Of a DNA stretch of 64,000 nt, positions 8,769 through 16,845 are shown piece by piece. The stretch comes from DAOVXM01 sp963746255 (lineage in GTDB: Bacteria; Chloroflexota; Anaerolineae; Anaerolineales; UBA4823). Positions within the stretch are counted from its first letter, which is position 1; each line of letters begins with the position of its first letter. The notes under the pieces were generated by a model that saw only the letters and a program-made list of their open reading frames with translations, had not been told where the DNA came from and did not search any database. The stretch covers positions 992,001 through 1,056,000 of the forward strand of contig CAVVAJ010000001.1 in NCBI GenBank assembly GCA_963746255.1, written 5' to 3'. The translations under genes and the position numbers were made by a program.

Positions 8769-10175
8769 ATGCGAAAACCACGATCATTATTCACAAAAAT
8801 ATGGGACTCGCATGTCGTTGCCCAAGAAATTGACGCGCCGGCAATCTTATATATTGATTTGCACTTAGTCCACGAAGTGACTTCCCCACAGGCCTTTACC
8901 GGTCTTCGTCAGAGAGGACTCAGCGTCCGGCGACCGGACCGAACTGTAGCTACGATGGATCATTCAACTCCTACGGTGGATTTGGGTGGAGTGCAAATGG
9001 ACAGCATGGCAGCTAAACAACTTGCCCAGCTGCGCAGCAACTGTGAAGAATTCGGCATCCCGCTGTACGATATGCAGAGCGAGCAGCGCGGGATTGTGCA
9101 TGTAATCGGCCCAGAACTCGGCTACACGCAGCCTGGGATGACTATTGTTTGCGGTGACAGCCACACATCCACTCATGGCGCATTTGGGGCATTGGCTTTC
9201 GGTATCGGCACGAGCGAAGTCGAACATGTCCTGGCTACCCAATGTTTGTTGCAGAATCAGCCGAAACCCTGCCGGGTCAATTTCAATGGAAAGCTGCAGA
9301 ATAATGTGAGCGCAAAGGATATGATCTTAGCTTTGATTGCAGAAATAGGGATCGGTGGGGGAACTGGTTATGTCTTTGAATACGGCGGGGCAGCGGTTCT
9401 AGGATTGAATATGGAAAACCGCATGACGCTCTGCAATATGTCTATCGAAGCCGGTGCACGGGCAGGTATGGTCGCACCAGACGACACCACATTCCAGTAT
9501 TTGGCTGGTCGGGAACACGTCCCACACGGCACGGCCTGGGATCAGGCACTGGCATATTGGCAATCATTGCCCAGCGATCCCGAAGCAGTTTTCGACCGTG
9601 AAATCGACATCGATGCAACCAGGCTAGAACCGATGATCACCTATGGCACCAATCCCGGTATGGGGATGCCAATCAATGGGCGCATCCCAGATCCCGCATA
9701 CGTGAACGACCTAACCCGCCGGGCAGCATTGGAAAAAGCTCTCAAGTATATGGATTTGAGTCCCGGTACTCAGCTTATTGAACAAGATATTAATATCGTC
9801 TTCATCGGCAGCTGTACGAATGGGCGGCTTTCAGATCTCCGTGAAGCTGCACGTTTTATCAAAGGCAGAAAAGTGGCCGAGAACACTAAACTTTTGGTGG
9901 TCCCAGGCTCAGAGAATGTTCGCCGTCAAGCTGAGGCAGAAGGGCTTGATCGAATATTCACTGACGCTGGTGGAGAGTGGCGCTACTCAGGGTGTAGTAT
10001 GTGCATTGCGATGAACGGTGACCAGCTGCAGCCGGGACAATATGCGGTCAGTACCAGCAACCGGAACTTTGAGGGCCGGCAAGGTCCAGGTGGCCGGACA
10101 TTCTTGGCAAGCCCAATCACTGCAGCTTGTGCGGCTGTCACTGGCAAAATTACCGATCCGCGCATATTCAGATAG
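8769..10175 (+). CDS. leuC: 3-isopropylmalate dehydratase, large subunit
   Basis: With LeuD it isomerises 2-isopropylmalate to 3-isopropylmalate, and in this operon presumably also citramalate to 3-methylmalate. It belongs to the aconitase superfamily; the [4Fe-4S] ligands are the Cys in IGSCTNGRLSD (near residue 349) and the pair in CSMCIAMN (near 408 and 411). Substrate motifs VCGDSHTSTHGAFGALAFGIGTSE are present. The 468 residues match bacterial LeuC. The start at ATG 8769 has only a weak ribosome site and follows the small unknown gene by nine bases, so translational coupling is likely. Confidence 0.95.
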   Translation: MRKPRSLFTKIWDSHVVAQEIDAPAILYIDLHLVHEVTSPQAFTGLRQRGLSVRRPDRTVATMDHSTPTVDLGGVQMDSMAAKQLAQLRSNCEEFGIPLYDMQSEQRGIVHVIGPELGYTQPGMTIVCGDSHTSTHGAFGALAFGIGTSEVEHVLATQCLLQNQPKPCRVNFNGKLQNNVSAKDMILALIAEIGIGGGTGYVFEYGGAAVLGLNMENRMTLCNMSIEAGARAGMVAPDDTTFQYLAGREHVPHGTAWDQALAYWQSLPSDPEAVFDREIDIDATRLEPMITYGTNPGMGMPINGRIPDPAYVNDLTRRAALEKALKYMDLSPGTQLIEQDINIVFIGSCTNGRLSDLREAARFIKGRKVAENTKLLVVPGSENVRRQAEAEGLDRIFTDAGGEWRYSGCSMCIAMNGDQLQPGQYAVSTSNRNFEGRQGPGGRTFLASPITAACAAVTGKITDPRIFR

Positions 10176-10234
10176 CAAATAATAAAATTTACTGACATAT
10201 AAAAATAATCGCAACTAACTTTGACTAACACCTG

Positions 10235-10831
10235 ATGAAACCATTTCAAACTTTGATCTCACGAATAATACCCATAATACTCGATGATATCGACACCGAT
10301 CAGATCATACCTGCTCGCTACCTTAAGGTCACAGATAAAGAGGGGCTGGCCGATGGCTTGTTCGCAGGCTGGCGGTATCGCAAGGACGGGGTGCCAGATC
10401 CAAATTTCCCACTCAACCAACCTGCCCACCAGGCTGCCCGAATACTGCTCGCTGGAGACAATTTTGGATGTGGATCATCCAGAGAACATGCCCCATGGGC
10501 GTTGATGAGTTGGGGTATCCAAGCTGTGATAAGTACTTCATTTGCAGATATTTTTTATAACAATGCCCTGAAGAACGGCTTACTGCCAGTAAGCCTAGCA
10601 GCAAGCGAGCACAAATTCCTCCAACAAGCGGTCCACGAACAACCGGATACCATAGTGCAAATCGATTTAGCATCACAAACTATCCTTATCGGCGATGATT
10701 GGCAAACGAATTTTCCAATCGATACTTTCAATAAAACTTGCCTGTTAGAAGGGATCGACCAGCTGGGATATATCCAGAAATTCAGCGAACAAATCGAAGC
10801 CTACGAGCAGGCGTATGGGGCAGCTCCATGA
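10235..10831 (+). CDS. leuD: 3-isopropylmalate dehydratase, small subunit
   Basis: This is the swivel-domain partner of LeuC, 198 residues. Family motifs are DDIDTDQIIPARYLK near the N-terminus and GDNFGCGSSREHAPWAL, the substrate-binding loop. It lies 60 bases after leuC. Its stop codon overlaps the start of cimA (ATGA), which indicates coupled translation. No clear Shine-Dalgarno site is seen before ATG 10235. Confidence 0.94.
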   Translation: MKPFQTLISRIIPIILDDIDTDQIIPARYLKVTDKEGLADGLFAGWRYRKDGVPDPNFPLNQPAHQAARILLAGDNFGCGSSREHAPWALMSWGIQAVISTSFADIFYNNALKNGLLPVSLAASEHKFLQQAVHEQPDTIVQIDLASQTILIGDDWQTNFPIDTFNKTCLLEGIDQLGYIQKFSEQIEAYEQAYGAAP

Positions 10832-12393
10832 GCGACGTATATATATACGATACCACACTGAGAGATGGCACACAGCGCGAGGGTATTTCGCTATCGGTCG
10901 ATGATAAGCTGAAAATCGCCCGCAGATTAGACAAGTTTGGGGTAGCCTACATCGAAGGTGGTTGGCCTGGCTCGAATCCCAAGGATGCAGCTTTTTTTGA
11001 ACGTGCCAAATCGCTTGAACTCGCTTACGCAAAGATAGCCGCCTTTGGGTTCACCTTACGCAAAGGTGAAAAATTGTCCACAGACAGCAATATCCAACTG
11101 CTGATAAATGCCGAAACCCCGGTCGTCACCATCGTCGCAAAGTCATGGGACATGCACGCGACAATCGTGCTGGGTGTTTCACTGGAAGAGAATCTGCGCC
11201 TAATTGCTGACAGCGTGGCATATTTTAAGGAGCATGGCAAAGAAGTAATATTTGATGCAGAGCATTTCTTCGACGGGTATCACGCAAATCCTGACTACGC
11301 CCTGCAAACTGTACTGAAAGCCGAAGCAAGCGGAGCGGATGTGATTGTGCTATGTGATACAAACGGTGGGAGAATGCCTTGGGAGATAGAGCAAACCATG
11401 CAGCAGATCACTCGTGAACTGAAGGCGCCCCTTGGTATCCATGCTCATGATGATGGTGGGTGCGGTACTGCGAACAGCCTGGCTGCGGTGCGGGCAGGTG
11501 CAGTTCATGTCCAGGGAACAATCAATGGATATGGGGAGCGTGTTGGCAATGCAGACCTTACGACCATCATCCCCAATCTGCAGTTAAAAATGGGCAAAAT
11601 CTGTGTCAGTCAGGAGAGCCTCGCCTACCTATCAGATCTGTCACATTACGTTGCTGAAGTAGCAAACCTGCCCCACGACCGCCATCTACCCTTTGTGGGA
11701 GCAAGTGCGTTCGCTCATAAAGGCGGTATCCACGTAGCAGCTATCCTCAAGAACCCTGACACATACCAACACATCGACCCGGCACTCGTCGGCAACCAGC
11801 GCCGTACGCTTGTATCCGAGCTTTCAGGCAAAGGCAACGTGATTGATAAGTCACGCCAACTCGGCAAGCTGATCGATACCGTCCAGGCGCGTGAGGCTCT
11901 GGCGGAGATAAAGGAGCTGGAGAATCAAGGCTTCAGCTTTGAAGGGGCTGATGCGACCGTTGATTTAATGCTCGAACGCCTCGAAGAAGGCTACCATCCG
12001 CCATTCGAGTTAATTGACTTTATGGTCATTGTTGAGCACCGTCAAGGTCGCGGCATCTTGGCTGAAGCCAATGTCAAGGTGCGGGTCGGCGACAAAATCA
12101 TGCACACAGCTGCTGAAGGCAACGGTCCGGTCAGTGCACTTGATGCCGCCCTGCGGAAAGCATTGGAAGACGTTTACCCAGGCATAACCGGTGTCAGGTT
12201 AACAGATTACAAGGTTCGCATCCTGGACAGTGATAACGGGACTGGTGCGAGCGTGCGGGTCTTGATCGACACGAAAAATGGCAAAAAACGCTGGAGTACG
12301 GTCGGTGCAAGCTCAAATATCATCGAGGCCAGCTGGCGAGCACTCGCAGACAGTCTGGAGTACGCTTTGTTGAATGGGGCACGAGAAGCATGA
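10828..12393 (+). CDS. cimA: (R)-citramalate synthase
   Basis: CimA condenses pyruvate and acetyl-CoA to citramalate, opening the threonine-independent route to 2-oxobutyrate and isoleucine. The start is ATG 10828, overlapping the leuD stop by four bases, and gives 521 residues. The TIM barrel opens with YDTTLRDGTQREGISLS, the DGTQREG form that separates citramalate synthases from LeuA (DGEQSPG). It also has HAHDDGGCGTANS and a C-terminal LeuA-type dimer domain that would sense isoleucine. No ilvA is seen in the window, in keeping with CimA being the source of 2-oxobutyrate. Its stop overlaps the leuB start in the same way. Confidence 0.93.
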   Translation: MSDVYIYDTTLRDGTQREGISLSVDDKLKIARRLDKFGVAYIEGGWPGSNPKDAAFFERAKSLELAYAKIAAFGFTLRKGEKLSTDSNIQLLINAETPVVTIVAKSWDMHATIVLGVSLEENLRLIADSVAYFKEHGKEVIFDAEHFFDGYHANPDYALQTVLKAEASGADVIVLCDTNGGRMPWEIEQTMQQITRELKAPLGIHAHDDGGCGTANSLAAVRAGAVHVQGTINGYGERVGNADLTTIIPNLQLKMGKICVSQESLAYLSDLSHYVAEVANLPHDRHLPFVGASAFAHKGGIHVAAILKNPDTYQHIDPALVGNQRRTLVSELSGKGNVIDKSRQLGKLIDTVQAREALAEIKELENQGFSFEGADATVDLMLERLEEGYHPPFELIDFMVIVEHRQGRGILAEANVKVRVGDKIMHTAAEGNGPVSALDAALRKALEDVYPGITGVRLTDYKVRILDSDNGTGASVRVLIDTKNGKKRWSTVGASSNIIEASWRALADSLEYALLNGAREA

Positions 12394-13490
12394 AAGCCAC
12401 AATTGCTTTGCTGCCCGGAGATGGAATAGGGCCGGAAATCATGGCAGCTGCGAGCCAAGTACTCAACCGGTTAGCAGAACTATTCGGACATGAATTCTCA
12501 ATGCAATCACACCTAATCGGGGGGGCTGCCATCGATGCCCAGAGCACCGCGCTGCCCCACGAGACCTTGAAAGCCTGCCAGCAAGCTGATGCCATCCTGT
12601 TGGCAGCCGTCGGTGGTCCAAAATGGGATGACCCAACTGCCCAGGTGCGGCCTGAACAAGGATTATTAGGGTTGCGGAAGGAGCTAGGTCTATTTGCTAA
12701 TCTGCGCCCAGTCCAACTACATCCTGACTTACACCATGCCTCCCCACTCAGATCAGAACGTCTAGCGGGTGTGGATTTGCTGGTCGTGCGTGAGTTGACG
12801 GGCGGGATTTATTTTGGTGAACCCCGTGAGCGGCGTTTGAGCGATGGGCTGATCGAAGCGGTAGACAGCATGGTCTACAACCAGGCAGAAATCGAGCGTA
12901 TCGCTCATACTGCCTTCCAGCTTGCTCAAGGGCGGCGAAATAAGGTCAGCTCAATCGATAAGGCCAACGTTTTAGAGAGCTCACGACTTTGGCGTGAAAC
13001 CGTTTCGCAGGTGGGGGAATCATACCCGGAGGTCGAACTCGAACACCTGCTCATCGATGCGACCGCCATGTACCTGATCACCCAACCAGCCCGTTTTGAT
13101 GTTTTACTGACCGGAAATATGTTCGGCGATATCTTATCAGATGAGGCATCCGTACTTTCCGGTTCAATGGGCAATTTACCATCCGCTTCGCTTGGTAAGG
13201 CAACTAACAGGCACGGCTATCCACGCGGTCTGTATGAGCCGATCCACGGTTCAGCACCGGATATCGCGGGGGCTGGCATCGCTAATCCGATTGGAACTAT
13301 CATCTCGACCGCCATGCTGCTGAGGTACTCCTTGGGCTTATCTCAAGAAGCTGAGCAAGTGGAAAACGCTGTAGCAGAGACGTTATCTGCAGGACACCGT
13401 ACGGTTGATTTAGCCCGAAACGGCGAGCCGAGCCTGAACACGAACGAGATGACAAGACAGATCACCAGCCGTCTGAAACATCCCGAATAA
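12390..13490 (+). CDS. leuB: 3-isopropylmalate dehydrogenase
   Basis: This enzyme oxidatively decarboxylates 3-isopropylmalate to 4-methyl-2-oxopentanoate with NAD. The 366 residues carry LLPGDGIGPEIM at the N-terminus, VRELTGGIYFG for substrate binding, and NMFGDILSDEASVLSGSMG for the metal and NAD site. The start overlaps the cimA stop by ATGA. The same enzyme family handles 3-methylmalate in the citramalate route, so one LeuBCD set may serve both leucine and isoleucine. Confidence 0.95.
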   Translation: MKATIALLPGDGIGPEIMAAASQVLNRLAELFGHEFSMQSHLIGGAAIDAQSTALPHETLKACQQADAILLAAVGGPKWDDPTAQVRPEQGLLGLRKELGLFANLRPVQLHPDLHHASPLRSERLAGVDLLVVRELTGGIYFGEPRERRLSDGLIEAVDSMVYNQAEIERIAHTAFQLAQGRRNKVSSIDKANVLESSRLWRETVSQVGESYPEVELEHLLIDATAMYLITQPARFDVLLTGNMFGDILSDEASVLSGSMGNLPSASLGKATNRHGYPRGLYEPIHGSAPDIAGAGIANPIGTIISTAMLLRYSLGLSQEAEQVENAVAETLSAGHRTVDLARNGEPSLNTNEMTRQITSRLKHPE

Positions 13491-13579
13491 AATTGACTTA
13501 AACATTCCTTGTCGTGGAGGGTGATGCAAATCCCGGCACCAGTATGCAGATCAATGATTAGGGAGAACCAGGAGCAAAG

Positions 13580-14527
13580 ATGAAGTCAGACTATATATGG
13601 ATTGATGGGGATTTCGTACCTTATGAAGCGGCAACTGCCCATATTCTGAATCCTACCATGCATTATGGGACCGGAATATTTGAAGGCATCCGCTGTTACA
13701 ACACCACGAAAGGACCGGCTGTTTTTCGTTTGAAGGAGCACCTGGACCGCTTTCTGGGTTCAATTAAAATCACCGGGATATTGGATTACCCTTTCTCAAA
13801 GGATGCGCTGTATCAAGCAGTGCATACAACCATAAAATCAAACCGTTTTTCTGAGTGCTACATCCGCCCCTTGGTATACATGCAGGGACCGCTATCGTTA
13901 GATCTTGATGACTGGAAACCCGTGACCACGATCGCAGTATGGGAGTGGGGCCCCTTTTTAGGACGCGCGGCTGCAGAACAAGGTGTCCGCATGCAGGTAT
14001 CCTCATTTACTCGCCATCACAGCAATGTCATGATGACCAAGGCAAAATTATCCGGAAATTATGTAAATTCAACCTTGGCGAAAACCCTGGCAAAACGTTC
14101 TGGCTTCGATGAAGCTGTCATGCTTGACCCACAAGGCTACGTCGCGGAATGCAGCGGCGAAAACCTGTTCCTAGTTAGAGATGATGTGATCTACACGCCT
14201 CCGCGTGCGACAGTCCTAGAAGGCATCACGCGTCACAGCGTGATCACTCTCGCGGAAGACCTTGGTTATACGGTAGTGGAAGAACCAATCACGCGCGATC
14301 AACTCTATCTGGCAGATGAAGTGTTTGTGTGTGGGACGGCAGCCGAGGTCGTGCCTGTGCGCGAGATCGATTTCCGAGCCATCAGTGAGGGGGTGCGTGG
14401 ACCGATTGTCGAAGCTCTCCAAGAGCTCTTTCACGCGACGGTGCGCGGTGAAGGAGAACGTTCCTGCGATTGGCTTGACTACGTCGATGAAATCTGTTTT
14501 CGCAGTTTAGTGTTCCGTCAAATTTGA
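13580..14527 (+). CDS. ilvE: Branched-chain amino-acid aminotransferase
   Basis: IlvE is the class IV PLP aminotransferase that makes Val, Leu and Ile from their 2-oxo acids. The pyridoxal lysine lies in TKAKLSGNYVNS (about residues 154-156), followed by AECSGENLF and the phosphate-binding GTAAEVVPVREID. GGGAGAACCAGGAGC precedes ATG 13580. It closes the ilv-leu operon. Odd: the last residues, SLVFRQI, are encoded by the first bases of the 115 bp repeat at 14508, so the native end, probably near WLDYV, has been lengthened by about a dozen residues. Confidence 0.93.
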   Translation: MKSDYIWIDGDFVPYEAATAHILNPTMHYGTGIFEGIRCYNTTKGPAVFRLKEHLDRFLGSIKITGILDYPFSKDALYQAVHTTIKSNRFSECYIRPLVYMQGPLSLDLDDWKPVTTIAVWEWGPFLGRAAAEQGVRMQVSSFTRHHSNVMMTKAKLSGNYVNSTLAKTLAKRSGFDEAVMLDPQGYVAECSGENLFLVRDDVIYTPPRATVLEGITRHSVITLAEDLGYTVVEEPITRDQLYLADEVFVCGTAAEVVPVREIDFRAISEGVRGPIVEALQELFHATVRGEGERSCDWLDYVDEICFRSLVFRQI

Positions 14528-14622
14528 TTTTTTTGTCAGAATAGAGTATAGACGGAACACTTTAAGCTTTGTCAAGGGAGTATATACTCGGATATCGAAT
14601 GTAACTTTCATCCTTGACAAAG
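14508..14622 (+). repeat. 115 bp intergenic repeat element, copy 1
   Basis: The element holds two inverted repeats in tandem. AGTGTTCCGTC (14509-14519) pairs with GACGGAACACT (14551-14561), and CTTTGTCAAGG (14567-14577) pairs with CCTTGACAAAG (14612-14622). By hand alignment 92 of 115 positions match the second copy at 63423-63536, including 22 unbroken bases across the centre. It overlaps the end of ilvE and ends 13 bases before pheA. It may be a small non-autonomous mobile element or a folded RNA element; no coding potential is seen. Confidence 0.8.
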
Positions 14623-14635
14623 TACAAGGATTGAA

Positions 14636-15505
14636 ATGACGGATATTGTAGTAGCCTATCAGGGTGAGCCAGGTGCATACAGCGAGCTAGCCGCATTGGA
14701 TTTTTTCGGCGCCAGTATCGAGAGCGTACCATGCCAAATTTTCGAGGATGTTTTTACCCTAGTATCAGAAAGTAAATGCCAATATGGTCTTATCCCAGTG
14801 GAGAACTCACTGGCGGGCAGCATCCATCGCAATTACGATTTGATGCTCGAACACAATTTGCACATCGTTGGTGAATACAACCTGCGTGTCCGCCACTGTT
14901 TGTTAGCCCTGCCCGATGTGCCGATCACTGATATCCAACGTGTCCACTCTCACCCCCAGGCGCTTGCCCAATGTGATAGGAATCTCAAGCTGTTAGGTGT
15001 CGAGACTGTAGCTGAGGCTGACACGGCTGGCAGTGCTAGGTTAATCCGCGTGCGAGGCGAGCGTCATGCCGGGGCTTTGGCATCCCACCGTGCAGCTGAA
15101 GTTTACGATTTAGTCATACTTTCCGAGAATATGGAGGACAACCCCGCCAACTACACCCGCTTCCTGACGCTAGCTAGAGAACCTGAGCCGATCCGAGAGA
15201 TAAAACAAATTGACTTCAAAACTTCGGTCGTTTTCAGCCTGCGCAACGAGCCAGGTGCGCTTTTCAAAGCGCTCAGTGTGTTTGCTTTACGGGATATCGA
15301 CTTGACGAAAATAGAATCGCGACCCATCCAGGGACAGCTGTGGGAATATATGTTTTATGTTGATTTCGCCGGCCATGCTCAAGATCAAAACTGCACCAGA
15401 GCCCTGGACCACTTGACCGAACTTGCCCCATACCTGCGAGTTTTAGGTTCATACCAGCGCCACATCTTATCATCAATACCTGCACCTACTTCACCAACCG
15501 GATAA
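14636..15505 (+). CDS. pheA: Prephenate dehydratase
   Basis: PheA converts prephenate to phenylpyruvate in phenylalanine synthesis. The protein is 289 residues, the monofunctional type without a chorismate mutase domain. It starts YQGEPGAYSELAALDFFG, has PVENSLAGSIHRNYDLM, and ends with an ACT domain (VFSLRNEPGALFKALSVFA, then IESRP) that binds phenylalanine. It follows ilvE in the same direction, separated by the repeat element, and may or may not share the operon transcript. TACAAGGATTGAA precedes ATG 14636. Confidence 0.95.
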   Translation: MTDIVVAYQGEPGAYSELAALDFFGASIESVPCQIFEDVFTLVSESKCQYGLIPVENSLAGSIHRNYDLMLEHNLHIVGEYNLRVRHCLLALPDVPITDIQRVHSHPQALAQCDRNLKLLGVETVAEADTAGSARLIRVRGERHAGALASHRAAEVYDLVILSENMEDNPANYTRFLTLAREPEPIREIKQIDFKTSVVFSLRNEPGALFKALSVFALRDIDLTKIESRPIQGQLWEYMFYVDFAGHAQDQNCTRALDHLTELAPYLRVLGSYQRHILSSIPAPTSPTG

Positions 15506-15721
15506 AATCCCCATCCTAAGTAGGAATCCCATTCCAGGTTATTTTAGATACCGCCAATTTTGCTGGAATGAGATTATTAATATAATCAGTACAACTTACT
15601 ATTCTTTTGTTCCCACCAGCAGGTAGATGGGGATGCTGCGCGCTATGCTGGTATATGCATACTTTAATTAATAGATCAAAAAGTCAATTAAACTCATCAG
15701 ATTCAAGAGGTGCCCGAGCTT

Positions 15722-15749
15722 AAAAACAAAACACCCCAATTCCGGGTGT
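15722..15749 (-). terminator. Terminator for the plsC-type gene
   Basis: ACACCC (15731-15736) and GGGTGT (15744-15749) form a stem. On the minus strand it is followed by a T-rich run (complement of 15722-15730). It lies just downstream of the acyltransferase gene. Confidence 0.6.
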
Positions 15750-15784
15750 CTGTAATTATTATTAATGATGTAAATAATCAGGAA

Positions 15785-16474
15785 TTACTCACTCCCATCT
15801 TCTAAGAGTGCGTAGCTGCGTGCATTTTCGACCAGATCGATCACCCGCTCCATCAACTCTTCGGTGACCTTCCGCAGAACGCGGTAATTAGCTTCCGCTT
15901 GTAGGGACAATTGCGGCAGCCAAGGCTCACCGATATTGATAAAACAGGTACCACCAAACTGCCATTGGCCAGTCGTTTCACGGTCATGAAACTTTTTGGT
16001 TGCGATTTTCCGAGTGTGCTCATCAGGGACATAAAACCCGACCGGGACAACCGGGACAGCGCTTTCGAGAGCTAATAACGCGGCGCCAGCACCGGCGCGG
16101 TGGAAGGAACGGGCGTGATTCAGTTTGCCTTCAGGGAATATGACCACAGAGTTGCCCTGTGCCAGTCGTTCACGGGCAGCGTCGATCGCATCGCGCCCCT
16201 GACCAATCACAACGGGAATCTGATCTGCAAGCGCCAGCAACTTGCCTATTATCGGCACGGTGAAAGTTTCTTCTTGAATGAAGTAATGCAGCTGCTCCTG
16301 CAGGATAAATGGCAGCATGAATCCGTCTGTAACATTCGCGTGATTAGCGATAATGATCTTTGGACCGGCTGGTATCCGTTGGATACCCTCGACATGCACT
16401 GAGTCGATGAATAAGGTAATATAGCCTTTCACAATCGAGCGGATAAATTTATACCAAAAATTCACATTGCTCAC
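15785..16474 (-). CDS. 1-acyl-sn-glycerol-3-phosphate acyltransferase-like protein
   Basis: A PlsC-type acyltransferase of 229 residues. The catalytic HX4D motif is H45-D50 in NHANVTDG, and the substrate motif is FPEGKLNHARSFHRAGAG near residue 113. Such enzymes transfer an acyl chain to lysophosphatidate or related lipids at the inner membrane face; the N-terminal segment YKFIRSIVKGYITLFIDS could associate with the membrane. It stands alone, on the opposite strand from its neighbours, so the exact acceptor cannot be named. Confidence 0.85.
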   Translation of the reverse strand: MSNVNFWYKFIRSIVKGYITLFIDSVHVEGIQRIPAGPKIIIANHANVTDGFMLPFILQEQLHYFIQEETFTVPIIGKLLALADQIPVVIGQGRDAIDAARERLAQGNSVVIFPEGKLNHARSFHRAGAGAALLALESAVPVVPVGFYVPDEHTRKIATKKFHDRETTGQWQFGGTCFINIGEPWLPQLSLQAEANYRVLRKVTEELMERVIDLVENARSYALLEDGSE

Positions 16475-16845
16475 AGATGATTCCTTGTGCTTCTAAGTAT
16501 CTGCAAATTGCTAACTAGATTCTAGGCAAATAACTTTAGTATGCATATTCCCAAGTATACAATTAATGCATTACTTCGGATATCACCAATTTGTCCCAAT
16601 CCTTGGGATCAATTCGATTTGCAATAATGATACGATAGTATAAAAACTCATACCACCAGCAAATTTAATCAATACTTAACCTAATTATACAACGTGAGTT
16701 CGCCCAAGACCATAAATTTTAAGGGGAATTTTAGAAATGGGATCACCTATATAAGCCCCTCTCGCATAATCGGTCCATCAGGTAAAATTGTTAAAATGGG
16801 ATGATCATCCCAACGATCCCTTCACACAACGATAAGGGGAATAAT
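16475..16845. other. Divergent intergenic region upstream of hutH
   Basis: A 370 bp AT-rich stretch between the divergent acyltransferase and histidine ammonia-lyase genes. It holds an inverted repeat TCCCAA-3-TTGGGA (16594-16608) and the perfect palindrome at 16797-16812. I see no gene or RNA in it. Confidence 0.5.
16797..16812. promoter_or_regulatory. 16 bp perfect palindrome upstream of hutH
   Basis: TGGGATGATCATCCCA is its own reverse complement and ends 33 bases before the hutH start codon. A perfect two-fold site at this position fits an operator for a dimeric regulator. No regulator for it is identified. Confidence 0.5.
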
